This document shows, piece by piece, positions 51,852 to 63,110 of a DNA stretch of 64,000 nucleotides; the first letter of the stretch is position 1; the number at the start of each line of letters is the position of its first letter. The stretch is from Corynebacterium lowii (lineage in GTDB: Bacteria > Actinomycetota > Actinomycetes > Mycobacteriales > Mycobacteriaceae): contig NZ_LKEV01000003.1 in NCBI RefSeq assembly GCF_001412085.1, positions 62,001 to 126,000 of the forward strand. The letters run 5' to 3'. The notes under the pieces were generated by a model. The model saw only the letters and a list, made by a program, of their open reading frames with translations. It had not been told where the DNA came from and did not search any database. A program made the position numbers and the translations under genes.

Positions 51852-53120
51852 ATGGGGGTGGGCGTGGAGGGAGTGCCGCTGCGCGAGTTGGGGCTGGTGA
51901 TCCTGGTGGCCGCCGCGGTGACCTTTCTGAGCACCGGGGCCGTGCGCTCCCTCGTGCTGCGCTCGGGGCGGGTGGCCGAGGTGCGCGCCCGCGACGTGCA
52001 TACGCAACCCACGCCGAGCTTGGGCGGGGTGGCGATGTTTACCGGCTTCCTTTCCGCCGTGTTAGTGGCCAATCAACTGCCCGCGCTCACCCGTGGCTTC
52101 ATGCCGGTGACCCCGGAGATGAATGCCGTGGTGTGGGCCGGGGCCGCCATCGTGTTGGTGGGAATCGTCGATGATCTCTATGAGCTCGATGCCGTGACCA
52201 AGCTCATCGGCCAGTCGCTGAGCGCGGTGGTGATGAGCCTGCTGGGCCTTTCCTGGACTCTGCTTTATCTTCCCGTGGGGGAGGGAACCACGGTGGTTCT
52301 CGACCAAGTCCAGTCTGTAGTCTTGACTACCTTCCTCACTGTGCTGCTCATCAACGCCCTGAACTTCGTCGATGGGCTCGATGGGCTCGCCGCGGGCCTG
52401 GGCATGATTGCGGGCGGGGCCATTCTGGTTTTCTCGCTCACCGTGCTCCATGACCAAGGGGGCACCGTGGCCGCATATCCGCCGGCGATTATTGCGGCGG
52501 GCCTGGTGGGCATGTGTGCGGGATTTCTACCGCATAACTTTGAGCCCTCCCGCATCTTCATGGGGGATTCCGGCTCCATGCTCATCGGCCTGCTCTTAGC
52601 GGCGGCCTCCACCTCGGCCTCGGGCAAGATCAATATGTCCCTGTATGGGGCGGTGGACGTGGTGGCCCTGATGAGTCCTCTTATCGTGGTGCTTGCGGCG
52701 GTATTCGTGCCGGTATTGGACCTGGTGCTGGCGGTGGTGCGCCGCCTGGCTAAGGGGCAATCGCCCTTCGCTGCTGACAGGCTCCACCTGCACCACCGGC
52801 TGCTCTCCCTGGGGCACACGCATCGCCGCACGGTATTGGTGCTCTACCTGTGGGTTTCCGTGGTGGCCTTTGGGGCGGTGTCCTTCTCTGTCGTACCCGC
52901 GGGGGTGGCGCTCATCGGCACGGCGGTGGCCCTGCTGCTGGCGGCGGGGATCACCTTTATTCCGTTGCGGTGGCGGCGGCGTTATGGGCAGCGTGGAGGG
53001 GTTCGCTCGGGGGTGCGGCGTGATGGGATGGGGGAGCAGGATTCTTCTGTTTCCGTCTCTGCCTCCGTGGCTGACGGCTTGCATGATGGCATGGACACCG
53101 GCTCTGGTGCAGGTTCTTAA
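51852..53120 (+). CDS. Undecaprenyl-phosphate glycosyl-1-phosphate transferase (WecA/Rfe type)
   Basis: 422 aa, about 11 membrane helices. The catalytic motifs are VGIVDDLYELDAVTK (about 100), NALNFVDGLDGLAAGLG (about 180), FMGDSGSMLIGLLLAA (about 240) and the cytoplasmic HLHHRLLSLGHTHRR. It transfers GlcNAc-1-phosphate or a similar sugar to decaprenyl/undecaprenyl phosphate, the start of arabinogalactan linker synthesis in Corynebacteriales. ATG 51852 immediately follows the TsaC stop codon. The last 60 residues are Ser/Asp-rich and probably disordered. Confidence 0.92.
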   Translation: MGVGVEGVPLRELGLVILVAAAVTFLSTGAVRSLVLRSGRVAEVRARDVHTQPTPSLGGVAMFTGFLSAVLVANQLPALTRGFMPVTPEMNAVVWAGAAIVLVGIVDDLYELDAVTKLIGQSLSAVVMSLLGLSWTLLYLPVGEGTTVVLDQVQSVVLTTFLTVLLINALNFVDGLDGLAAGLGMIAGGAILVFSLTVLHDQGGTVAAYPPAIIAAGLVGMCAGFLPHNFEPSRIFMGDSGSMLIGLLLAAASTSASGKINMSLYGAVDVVALMSPLIVVLAAVFVPVLDLVLAVVRRLAKGQSPFAADRLHLHHRLLSLGHTHRRTVLVLYLWVSVVAFGAVSFSVVPAGVALIGTAVALLLAAGITFIPLRWRRRYGQRGGVRSGVRRDGMGEQDSSVSVSASVADGLHDGMDTGSGAGS

Positions 53121-53188
53121 GGTGGGGCTTGTGCTGGCTCGCATACCGAGGATTAAAGGGGGCGTCGAGGTGGGTAAACTCGGCGGAC

Positions 53189-53641
53189 GTGAGTGATGTG
53201 CAAGAAGAAAACTTTGATGATCCGCGCCGCCCGCTCTTGCGTGCCCTGCGCCTGGGAAGCCTGGCCCTGGTGGCGATCACCGTGATCTCTTTGGCCCTGT
53301 GGGGTTGGCTGGCCGGAGGCCCGGGGCTGTGGGGAGTGCTCATCGGGGCGTTGCTGGGGGGAAGTTTCGTGCTGATGACGGTGCTCAGTGTGCTCCTGAC
53401 CTCCAAGACCTCTCCGAGTACGACCGGGGCGGTGGTGCTGGGCGGATGGCTGCTGAAACTGGTGGTGACCATGCTGGTGATGTGGGCGATCTCCGATATG
53501 GAGTTCTACGATCGCTGGGCTTTGCTCGTCACCGTGGTAGTGGTGCTCGTGGTGGTATTGGCTAGTGAGACCTGGGAGGTTATCACCTCGCGCGTGACGT
53601 ACACGAGTACTCCCGCTGCTCCTCCCGCGGCGGACTCCTGA
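53189..53641 (+). CDS. AtpI-like membrane protein upstream of the ATP synthase operon
   Basis: 150 aa from GTG 53189; GTG 53198 is an alternative and the frame is open back to 53129. Four hydrophobic helices (about 20-45, 48-70, 80-100, 108-128) and little loop sequence fit an AtpI-type protein that aids c-ring assembly or Mg2+ supply. The identification rests on position and hydropathy rather than a strong motif. It lies about 380 nt before atpB. Confidence 0.7.
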   Translation: MSDVQEENFDDPRRPLLRALRLGSLALVAITVISLALWGWLAGGPGLWGVLIGALLGGSFVLMTVLSVLLTSKTSPSTTGAVVLGGWLLKLVVTMLVMWAISDMEFYDRWALLVTVVVVLVVVLASETWEVITSRVTYTSTPAAPPAADS

Positions 53642-53977
53642 GCTGGATCTCACTTTTGAGCGGAACCCCATTCCTGGGTGGCGCTGCATTCTCGGGTGGA
53701 ATCTAGCATGGGGGGAGAGGGGGATCGGGTGGGGGCAGAAAGGTCCGGGGATACCTGCGCTGATCCGGGGGATTCTGTAAACCACCCAATAACGGGGGTG
53801 AAGCCGGATAAGTGAATTACCCACATACCTGATACGATGTAGCGCGGGTAACCCGGCCATCGTTTCCCAGGCGGTTTTTGGCTGCTCAAGGATGCGAGGT
53901 CCTACCCCTGGTTTCGTGTCGTAGACGTGCGACGGAGTCCACGGCGAAATCAGTGAGCATGTAAGACGTCCATCGCA
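53642..53977 (+). promoter_or_regulatory. Non-coding promoter/leader region of the atp operon
   Basis: No gene is seen in this 336-nt stretch. TACGAT (53833-53838) is the best -10 candidate; the -35 is poor. A transcript from there would have a leader of about 170 nt with GTCG/CGAC pairing (near 53927-53942) and a strong hairpin immediately downstream. The first 190 nt are G-rich and unremarkable. Confidence 0.45.
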
Positions 53978-54001
53978 CCGTGGGAGTTCGTCTCCCCACG
54001 G
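53978..54001 (+). promoter_or_regulatory. Strong hairpin in the atpB leader
   Basis: CCGTGGGAG (53978-53986) pairs with CTCCCCACGG (53992-54001) with a single bulged base and a TTCGT loop. It sits 10 nt upstream of the GGGAGAG ribosome site at 54011 and hides GTG 53980, the only canonical upstream start of atpB. Confidence 0.6.
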
Positions 54002-54021
54002 CCCGAACACGGGAGAGATCG

Positions 54022-54855
54022 CTGAGCGTTACAACTTTGGCCTTTAAAGGCGAGTTTCACCCGCCTTCACTGGATCACGAATTCTTCCCGGGGCATGCGA
54101 ATGAGGATGGCGATGTCGTCAACATGTGGTTGACCGGCTTCGCTAACGACTGGTTCGCGCTAGACCGTCTGATGTTCATCCGCCTTTTGATGGCGGCTAT
54201 CGTTGCACTCTTTTTCGTCATAGCCATGCGGAACCCCAAGCTGGTTCCGTCTGGATTGCAGAACTTTGCGGAGATCTGCCTGGACTTCGTGCGGATTCAC
54301 ATTGCTGAGGACATCCTGGGCAAGAAGGAAGGGCGTCGTTTCCTTCCCTTCATTGCCACGGTATTCTTCCTCGTTTTCGCAATGAACCTCCCCGCCGTCA
54401 TTCCGGGCCTCAACGTCTCGCCTAATGCTCGCATCGGCATGCCGCTGGTGTTGGCCGTTGCGGGTTACGTGGTGTTTATCTACGCGGGTGCGAAGCGCTA
54501 CGGATTCTTCAAGTTTGTGAAGTCCTCCGTGGTGATCCCGAACTTGCCTCCGCTCCTCCACATTTTGGTGGTGCCGATCGAGTTCTTCTCCACCTTCATC
54601 CTGCGTCCTGCCACGCTCACTATTCGTCTCATGGCGAATATGCTGGCCGGTCACATGATTCTGGTTCTGCTGTTCTCCGCCACGAACTTCTTTTTCTTCC
54701 AGTTCAATGGTTGGACGGCTATGTCGGCTGTGACCCTCGTTGCCGCCGTCGCGTTTACGCTCTTCGAGCTACTGGTCATCTTCTTGCAGGCGTATATCTT
54801 CGCTCTGCTCTCGGCCTTGTATATCGAATTGTCGTTGCATGCAGATGAACACTGA
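54022..54855 (+). CDS. atpB: ATP synthase Fo subunit a
   Basis: 277 aa if translation starts at CTG 54022. The family-like sequence (SVTTLAFKGEFHPPSLDHEFFPG) begins at about this point. GGGAGAG (54011-54017) is well spaced for CTG but too far from the next TTG (54037), and GTG 53980 upstream is buried in a hairpin with no ribosome site; using 53980 would give 291 aa. The protein has about six helices. The essential proton-channel arginine is in STFILRPATLTIRLMANMLAGH (about 195-205). It forms the stator half-channels with the c ring. Confidence 0.93.
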   Translation: MSVTTLAFKGEFHPPSLDHEFFPGHANEDGDVVNMWLTGFANDWFALDRLMFIRLLMAAIVALFFVIAMRNPKLVPSGLQNFAEICLDFVRIHIAEDILGKKEGRRFLPFIATVFFLVFAMNLPAVIPGLNVSPNARIGMPLVLAVAGYVVFIYAGAKRYGFFKFVKSSVVIPNLPPLLHILVVPIEFFSTFILRPATLTIRLMANMLAGHMILVLLFSATNFFFFQFNGWTAMSAVTLVAAVAFTLFELLVIFLQAYIFALLSALYIELSLHADEH

Positions 54856-54886
54856 TCCTTATCGTCCCGGTCAGGGACGGCCCTAA

Positions 54887-55210
<324 letters not shown>

Positions 55211-55243
55211 TAAGTCAGCCACGAAACGAAGGGTCACTTACAG

Positions 55244-55816
55244 ATGACGAACGTCTTAAGCGTTCTGGCGGCGGAAGGCAACGGCGTATTGCCGATGTCT
55301 GAGGGCAATAACCCCATGCTGCCCATGCCGTATGACATCTTCTGGTCCGCCGTTTGCTTCATTGTTGTGCTGGTGCTTTTTTGGAAGCTCGTTCTTCCGA
55401 AGTTCCAGGAGGTTCTGACCGAGCGCGAGGACCGGATTCAAGGTGGAATCCAGCGCGCTGAGGCCGCACAGGCGGAAGCCAAGGCGGCTCTGGAGAAGTA
55501 CAACGCCCAGCTTTCCGACGCCCGTGCGGAGGCCGCGGAGATCCGCGAGCAGGCCCGCGAGCGCGGCAAGCAGATCGAAGCCGAGCTGAAGGCTCAGGCG
55601 ACGGAGGAATCCAACCGCATCATCGAGTCCGGCGAGAAGCAGCTTCAGGCTTCCCGCCAGCAGGTGATTACCGAGCTGCGTCAGGAGATGGGGCAGAACT
55701 CCATCAGCCTGGCTGAGAAGCTGCTCGGCGGCGAGCTTTCCGAGTCCACCAAGCGTTCGGGCACCATCGACGCCTTCCTGGCGGACCTCGATTCCGTTGC
55801 CCCGGCAGGAAAGTGA
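55244..55816 (+). CDS. atpF: ATP synthase Fo subunit b
   Basis: 190 aa. One N-terminal membrane helix (about 29-50, [22 protein letters not shown]) is followed by a long charged coiled coil ([28 protein letters not shown] and beyond) forming the peripheral stalk. Its stop overlaps the start of atpH (GTGA). Unlike mycobacterial genomes, where a second b is fused to delta, only one b gene is seen here. Confidence 0.95.
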   Translation: MTNVLSVLAAEGNGVLPMSEGNNPMLPMPYDIFWSAVCFIVVLVLFWKLVLPKFQEVLTEREDRIQGGIQRAEAAQAEAKAALEKYNAQLSDARAEAAEIREQARERGKQIEAELKAQATEESNRIIESGEKQLQASRQQVITELRQEMGQNSISLAEKLLGGELSESTKRSGTIDAFLADLDSVAPAGK

Positions 55817-56631
55817 GCGATATGCACGCAGCGAGCCGCACAGCATTGGCAGAGGTAGCACGAAGCCTGGATACGCAGATCTCTGGTTCCGTCGTCACGG
55901 CGGCAACCCTGGGTGCCGAGCTTTTTGACACCGTTGAGTTCCTTGACGATAACCGTGGGCTGCGCGTGGCGGTGGCGGAGGCTTCCTCTACCCCTGAGCA
56001 GCGCCAAGGCCTGATGAACGACGTTTTTCAGGGCAAGGTTGCTGAGGCCACGATGACGGTGCTCAAGGACGCAGCCGGAGCACGCTGGTCTACCCCGCGT
56101 GAGTTTCGCACGGGTCTGGTGGTCTTGGGCCGCAGGGCATTGCTGCGGGGCGCGGAGATCGAAGGCACGCTGGAACAGGTGGAGGGCGAGCTCTTTGAGC
56201 TCAGCCGTCTCCTGGAACGCCACCCGGAATTGACGCAGCTGCTCTCGGAGCGCGCCGTGGCGCGTTCCCGAAAGCGCGGATTGCTGGCCAACGTGCTCTA
56301 CGGGAAGGTGAGCAAGTACACCGAGGCGCTGGCGCTTCAGGTGATCGGCCGCCCGGAGCATAACCCGATTGACGATATTGCGGCTTTGGCCTCTGAGGCT
56401 GCGCAGCTGCGCGGCCGCGTGGTGGCCAAGGTGACGTCGGCTGGCCCGCTGAGCGCGGAGCAGCAGCAGGCGCTCGCCCAGAAGCTGGGACGCATTTACG
56501 GCAACGAGATGGACGTGTTTGCTGAGGTGGATGAATCCCTCCTCGGCGGCATGATTATCCGGGTGGGCGATGAGCGCATTGATGGCTCTACCGCTGGCAA
56601 GATCCGCAGGCTGCGCGCCCAGCTGGCCTAG
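55813..56631 (+). CDS. atpH: ATP synthase F1 subunit delta, extended
   Basis: 272 aa, about 95 longer than the usual bacterial delta subunit (roughly 178 aa). The extra N-terminal part looks like a second copy of the delta N-domain: [19 protein letters not shown]...[11 protein letters not shown] (about 36-78) parallels [19 protein letters not shown]...[11 protein letters not shown] (about 124-164). The C-terminal [11 protein letters not shown]...[25 protein letters not shown] is the normal delta end. It joins F1 to the peripheral stalk. Start is GTG 55813, inside atpF. Confidence 0.93.
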   Translation: MSDMHAASRTALAEVARSLDTQISGSVVTAATLGAELFDTVEFLDDNRGLRVAVAEASSTPEQRQGLMNDVFQGKVAEATMTVLKDAAGARWSTPREFRTGLVVLGRRALLRGAEIEGTLEQVEGELFELSRLLERHPELTQLLSERAVARSRKRGLLANVLYGKVSKYTEALALQVIGRPEHNPIDDIAALASEAAQLRGRVVAKVTSAGPLSAEQQQALAQKLGRIYGNEMDVFAEVDESLLGGMIIRVGDERIDGSTAGKIRRLRAQLA

Positions 56632-56681
56632 GATCAGAGAAAATTGACGATTTGCACGATTCAACCGAGAGCAGGAAGAAC

Positions 56682-58322
56682 ATGGCGGAGCTGACGATCT
56701 CCTCCGATGAGATTCGTAGCGCGATAGCGAACTACACCTCGAGCTTCTCCGCGGAGGCCTCCCGTGAGGAGGTCGGCGTGGTCATTTCCACCGCTGACGG
56801 CATTGCCCAGGTTTCGGGCCTGCCTTCCGCGATGACCAATGAGCTGCTTGAGTTCCCCGGCGGCGTGATTGGCGTCGCGCAGAACCTCGAAACCGATTCC
56901 ATCGGCGTAGTGGTTCTGGGTAACTTCGAGTCCCTCAAGGAGGGCGACGAGGTCACGAGGACCGGCGAGGTCCTGTCCATTCCGGTCGGTGACGAGTTCC
57001 TCGGCCGCGTAATCAACCCCCTGGGGCACCCCATCGACGGCCTCGGCGCCATTAACGCCGAGGAAAACCGCGTGCTGGAACTTCAGGCCCCCACGGTGCT
57101 GCAACGTCAGCCCGTGGAGGAGCCGATGCAGACCGGTATTAAGGCCATCGACGCGATGACGCCGATCGGCCGCGGTCAGCGTCAGCTGATTATTGGTGAC
57201 CGTAAGACGGGCAAGACGGCCGTCTGCATTGACACCATCTTGAACCAGAAGGCCAACTGGGAGTCCGGCGATAAGAACAAGCAGGTGCGCTGCATCTACG
57301 TGGCCGTGGGGCAGAAGGGCTCCACGATTGCCGCCGTGCGCCGCACCCTGGAAGAGAAGGGCGCCCTGGAGTACACCACCATCGTGGCTGCTCCGGCTTC
57401 CGACGCCGCCGGCTTCAAGTGGCTCGCCCCCTTCGCCGGTGCGGCCCTGGGCCAGCACTGGATGTATCAGGGCAATCACGTTCTGGTGATTTACGATGAT
57501 CTGACCAAGCAGGCCGAGGCGTACCGCGCCATCTCCCTGCTGCTGCGTCGTCCTCCGGGACGCGAGGCTTACCCCGGCGACGTGTTCTACCTGCACTCTC
57601 GCCTCCTGGAGCGCGCTGCGAAGCTCTCCGATGAGATGGGTGCTGGCTCCATGACGGCTCTGCCGATCATCGAGACCAAGGCGAACGACGTGTCCGCCTT
57701 CATCCCGACCAACGTGATCTCCATTACCGATGGTCAGGTGTTCCTGGAATCCGATCTGTTCAACCAGGGTGTGCGCCCGGCTATTAACGTCGGTGTGTCC
57801 GTGTCCCGCGTGGGTGGTGCGGCTCAGACCAAGGGCATGAAGAAGGTTGCCGGCTCGCTGCGTCTGGATCTCGCGGCTTACCGCGACCTGGAGGCCTTTG
57901 CCACCTTCGCCTCTGACCTCGATGCTGCCTCCAAGGCGCAGCTTGAGCGTGGTCAGCGACTGGTGGAGCTGTTGAAGCAGCCGGAGAGCTCCCCGCAGCC
58001 GGTGGAATACCAGATGGTTTCCATCTGGCTGGCCGGTGAAGGCGTCTTTGACGTCGTTCCGGTGGCCGATGTGCGCCGCTTCGAGGCGGAGCTTCAGGAG
58101 TACCTCCAGGCCAATGCCCCGCAGGTCTTTGACCAGATCAACGGCGGTGCGGCGCTGAGCGATGAGTCCAAGCAGACGCTGCTCGCGGCGGCTCAGGACT
58201 TCACCGCTTCCTTCCGCACCAGCGACGGCACGCCCGTTATCAACGAGCCCGAGGTTGACGCCCTGGATTCTTCCGAGGTGAAGAAGAATCAGCTCAACGT
58301 CTCCCGCTCCACGACGGCGTAA
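56682..58322 (+). CDS. atpA: ATP synthase F1 subunit alpha
   Basis: 546 aa from ATG 56682, with AGCAGGAAG before it (an in-frame start at 56652 lacks a site). It has the P-loop GDRKTGKT (about 173-180), [14 protein letters not shown] (the ATP synthase signature) and the C-terminal helical domain with a charged tail. Alpha binds nucleotide non-catalytically between beta subunits. Confidence 0.98.
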   Translation: MAELTISSDEIRSAIANYTSSFSAEASREEVGVVISTADGIAQVSGLPSAMTNELLEFPGGVIGVAQNLETDSIGVVVLGNFESLKEGDEVTRTGEVLSIPVGDEFLGRVINPLGHPIDGLGAINAEENRVLELQAPTVLQRQPVEEPMQTGIKAIDAMTPIGRGQRQLIIGDRKTGKTAVCIDTILNQKANWESGDKNKQVRCIYVAVGQKGSTIAAVRRTLEEKGALEYTTIVAAPASDAAGFKWLAPFAGAALGQHWMYQGNHVLVIYDDLTKQAEAYRAISLLLRRPPGREAYPGDVFYLHSRLLERAAKLSDEMGAGSMTALPIIETKANDVSAFIPTNVISITDGQVFLESDLFNQGVRPAINVGVSVSRVGGAAQTKGMKKVAGSLRLDLAAYRDLEAFATFASDLDAASKAQLERGQRLVELLKQPESSPQPVEYQMVSIWLAGEGVFDVVPVADVRRFEAELQEYLQANAPQVFDQINGGAALSDESKQTLLAAAQDFTASFRTSDGTPVINEPEVDALDSSEVKKNQLNVSRSTTA

Positions 58323-58384
58323 GTAAACGGAGATGATTCCGATTACGATGACCGTCATCAAGCAAGAAGGGAGGAGGGTGTTCC

Positions 58385-60801
<2,417 letters not shown>

Positions 60802-60808
60802 GAGAGTC

Positions 60809-61180
60809 ATGGCTGACATCACCGTAGAACTGGTCTCTGTGGAGAAGATGCTGTGGGCCGGTTCGGCCACCATCGTGACGGCTGAGACCACCGAGGGTGA
60901 GATCGGCGTGCTTCCCGGCCATGAGCCGATGCTCGGCCAGCTGGTCGAGAACGGCGTGGTCACCATCCGCCCCGTGGAAGGTGATCGCCTCGTGGCCGCT
61001 GTCCAGGGTGGCTTCCTCTCCGTATCGGCGGAAAAGGTCATTATCCTTGCCGATTACGCGGTGTGGGCCACCGAGGTGGATAGCGCCGCCGCGGAGGCAG
61101 AGCTGGGTGCGCAGGATGAACTCGTGCGCAGTCGAGCGGAGGCCGCGCTGAAGGCGCAGCGTCGCTTGGCCCAGGCATAG
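60809..61180 (+). CDS. atpC: ATP synthase F1 subunit epsilon
   Basis: 123 aa. The N-terminal beta-sandwich includes [36 protein letters not shown], and the C-terminal helices ([33 protein letters not shown]) can reach into F1 and restrain ATP hydrolysis. GGAGAGTC precedes ATG 60809. It is the last gene of the operon, followed by a clear terminator. Confidence 0.96.
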   Translation: MADITVELVSVEKMLWAGSATIVTAETTEGEIGVLPGHEPMLGQLVENGVVTIRPVEGDRLVAAVQGGFLSVSAEKVIILADYAVWATEVDSAAAEAELGAQDELVRSRAEAALKAQRRLAQA

Positions 61181-61200
61181 CCTCTTCACACCTTCTCATT

Positions 61201-61239
61201 AAAAAGCCCTTCTGCGGTTCGCCCGCGGGAGGGCTTTTT
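61201..61239 (+). terminator. Intrinsic terminator of the atp operon
   Basis: AAAAAGCCCT (61201-61210) pairs with AGGGCTTTTT (61230-61239). The inner GCGG/CCGC stem and G-U pairs make a nearly continuous 17-bp stem ending in T5. It lies 20 nt after atpC. Confidence 0.93.
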
Positions 61240-61287
61240 AGTACAATTCACCTCATTATATTTGCTGGTTATGGCGGGAAAAGAGGT

Positions 61288-61761
61288 GTGTACCGCGTGG
61301 ATTCTATCGCCCTGTGGTTGGTCGTGGTTCTCGTCGGCGGCGTGGGGTGCTTAGCGGCCTGGCGTTTCTTTGGTCTCCGCTCCCGTGGCACCACCGTGAT
61401 TCTCCGGCGTCTCCCCGCCACGGGAACGCATGGTTGGCGTCATGGGCTTGTTCGTTATGAGGGTGAGGAGCTGCGGTATTACAAGCTGCGTTCCCTGGCC
61501 CCGGTGGCGGACACGATCTTTGACCGTCAAGCTCTCAGCCTTGCCTCGCAGCGCGATCTCAGCGCGCGCGAGGCTTCTTTTATGGCCGAGGGGATGCGGG
61601 TGCTCGAACTCAAGCACGGCAATGAATCCTGGGAAATAGCGGTGGATCTTCGCACGGAGATGGCCCTGCGGGCCTGGCTGGAATCGGCTCCCGACGCGCG
61701 CCAGGAGCGCCCTGATTACCGGATGCTTAAGCGCCGCATTACCCACCTGCGGCGTCGTTAA
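61288..61761 (+). CDS. DUF2550 membrane-anchored protein
   Basis: 157 aa from GTG 61288 (GTG 61297 is also possible). One N-terminal helix ([25 protein letters not shown]) is followed by a cytoplasmic domain with [10 protein letters not shown] and [21 protein letters not shown], the DUF2550 pattern found directly after atpC in actinobacteria. No function is established. It ends 23 nt before nucS. Confidence 0.88.
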   Translation: MYRVDSIALWLVVVLVGGVGCLAAWRFFGLRSRGTTVILRRLPATGTHGWRHGLVRYEGEELRYYKLRSLAPVADTIFDRQALSLASQRDLSAREASFMAEGMRVLELKHGNESWEIAVDLRTEMALRAWLESAPDARQERPDYRMLKRRITHLRRR

Positions 61762-61784
61762 GCCTCTCGGATAGGGTTGGAGCC

Positions 61785-62477
61785 ATGCGTTTAGTGATCG
61801 CTCATTGCTCGGTAGACTACGTTGGCCGCCTGGATGCTCACCTTCCCCTGGCGGATCGACTCCTGCTCGTGAAGGCGGATGGTTCCGTGAGCGTGCATGC
61901 TGACGATCGCGCCTATAAGCCGCTGAACTGGATGACCCCGCCGTGCACCCTGAGCGATATGCCCATTGAAGGGGAGGACGGGGAAGAAACGGGTGCGCGC
62001 CTGTGGATCGTGGAGAACTCCAAGGGGGAGCAACTGCGCATCACCATCGAGAAGATTCATCACGAGGCCGCCTTTGAGCTGGGGGAGGACCCCGGCTTGG
62101 TCAAGGATGGAGTGGAGGCGCACCTCCAGGAACTCCTCGCCGAGCACATTAATACCTTGGGGGAGGGGTATAGCCTGATTCGCCGTGAATATCCCACGGC
62201 CATTGGCCCGGTGGATATTCTGTGCTGCGATGAATCCCAAGCCACCGTGGCGGTGGAGATCAAACGGCGCGGCGGCATTGACGGCGTGGAGCAGCTAAGC
62301 CGCTACCTGGAATTGCTCAATCGTGATTCCCTGCTGGCCCCCGTACGCGGAGTCTTTGCGGCGCAGGAGATCAAGCCCCAGGCCCGAACCCTGGCGGAGG
62401 ACCGCGGGATTCGCTGCGTGGTGCTGGATTACCAGGCGCTGCGCGGCATTGAAAGCGATGAATTGCGGCTTTTCTAG
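61785..62477 (+). CDS. nucS: Mismatch-specific endonuclease NucS/EndoMS
   Basis: 230 aa. The N-terminal DNA-binding domain starts [30 protein letters not shown]. The C-terminal RecB-type nuclease has GPVDILC (Asp), VAVEIKRRG (Glu-x-Lys) and the [16 protein letters not shown] segment. It cuts G-T and related mismatches and substitutes for MutS/MutL in actinobacteria. Its C-terminus is EIDELRLF-like (SDELRLF), resembling a beta-clamp-binding tail. The next gene starts on the last base of its stop. Confidence 0.95.
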   Translation: MRLVIAHCSVDYVGRLDAHLPLADRLLLVKADGSVSVHADDRAYKPLNWMTPPCTLSDMPIEGEDGEETGARLWIVENSKGEQLRITIEKIHHEAAFELGEDPGLVKDGVEAHLQELLAEHINTLGEGYSLIRREYPTAIGPVDILCCDESQATVAVEIKRRGGIDGVEQLSRYLELLNRDSLLAPVRGVFAAQEIKPQARTLAEDRGIRCVVLDYQALRGIESDELRLF

Positions 62478-62725
62478 TGCCTAGACGACGCCGCCCCGAA
62501 CACCGCAGCTCCCACCGCCCGCTGGGTGGGATATGGGAGACGCGAGCCGAGGGTGGTTACATGGTGCGCACTATTACGGCGGAGCGGGCCTTGAAGGAAT
62601 ATCGCTGCCCAGGGTGCCACCAGGTGATTCCCGTGAGGACGGCGCACGTGGTGGCCTGGCGGGAGGACGAGGGAGCGCAGGAACGCCGCCACTGGCATCG
62701 CTCTTGCTTTGCGCGCTTCCGCTGA
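62477..62725 (+). CDS. Small zinc-ribbon-like protein downstream of nucS
   Basis: 82 aa from GTG 62477, which shares one base with the nucS stop. A basic N-terminus is followed by CPGCHQVIP (about 45), HVV and HWHRSCF (about 73-78), giving CxxC and H-x3-C ligands for a zinc site. It is similar in size and place to the conserved ATP/GTP-binding or zinc-ribbon genes downstream of nucS in actinobacteria, but its role is unknown. Confidence 0.75.
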   Translation: MPRRRRPEHRSSHRPLGGIWETRAEGGYMVRTITAERALKEYRCPGCHQVIPVRTAHVVAWREDEGAQERRHWHRSCFARFR

Positions 62726-62800
62726 CTGGTTAATGCTGAGCCTGAGGCGGGCGTGAGAGGTGCGGGAGGCGGGGCGTCGATAAGCGGTAGAGTGGGCCGC

Positions 62801-63052
62801 ATGATCGTAGCCTTTTCTGTGGCTCCCACGCAGACCCCCGGACGAGATGCCGAGATGGCCGATGCGGTGGCGGAGGCCGTGCGGGTGGTGCGGGCCTCGG
62901 GGTTGCCCAATGAAACCAATGCCATGTTCACCCTGGTTGAGGGGGAATGGGATGAGGTGATGGCGGTGGTTAAGGAGGCCACGGATGCGGTGCTGCGGGT
63001 TTCTCCCAGGGTGTCTCTGGTGTTGAAGGCCGATATTACGCCCTGGTCATAG
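62801..63052 (+). CDS. MTH1187/YkoF-type thiamine-binding family protein
   Basis: 83 aa from ATG 62801; TAGAGT ends exactly 7 nt upstream and no Shine-Dalgarno is seen, so the mRNA is probably leaderless. MIVAFSVAPTQTPGRDAEMADAVAEAVRVVRASGLPNETNAMFTLVEGEWDEVMAVVKEA is the ferredoxin-like MTH1187 fold. Members bind thiamine or hydroxymethylpyrimidine; the ligand here is not shown. Confidence 0.85.
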   Translation: MIVAFSVAPTQTPGRDAEMADAVAEAVRVVRASGLPNETNAMFTLVEGEWDEVMAVVKEATDAVLRVSPRVSLVLKADITPWS

Positions 63053-63110
63053 CAATCAGATCACGGGCCAGGTGCAATCCGTGGAGAAGAGATTGAAAGG
63101 AGAGGGCTAA

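Noticed and set aside
53153..54010. 285-codon minus-strand open frame across the atp leader
   Set aside because: It is proline/arginine/histidine-rich shadow coding, antisense to the AtpI-like gene, with no motif or ribosome site.
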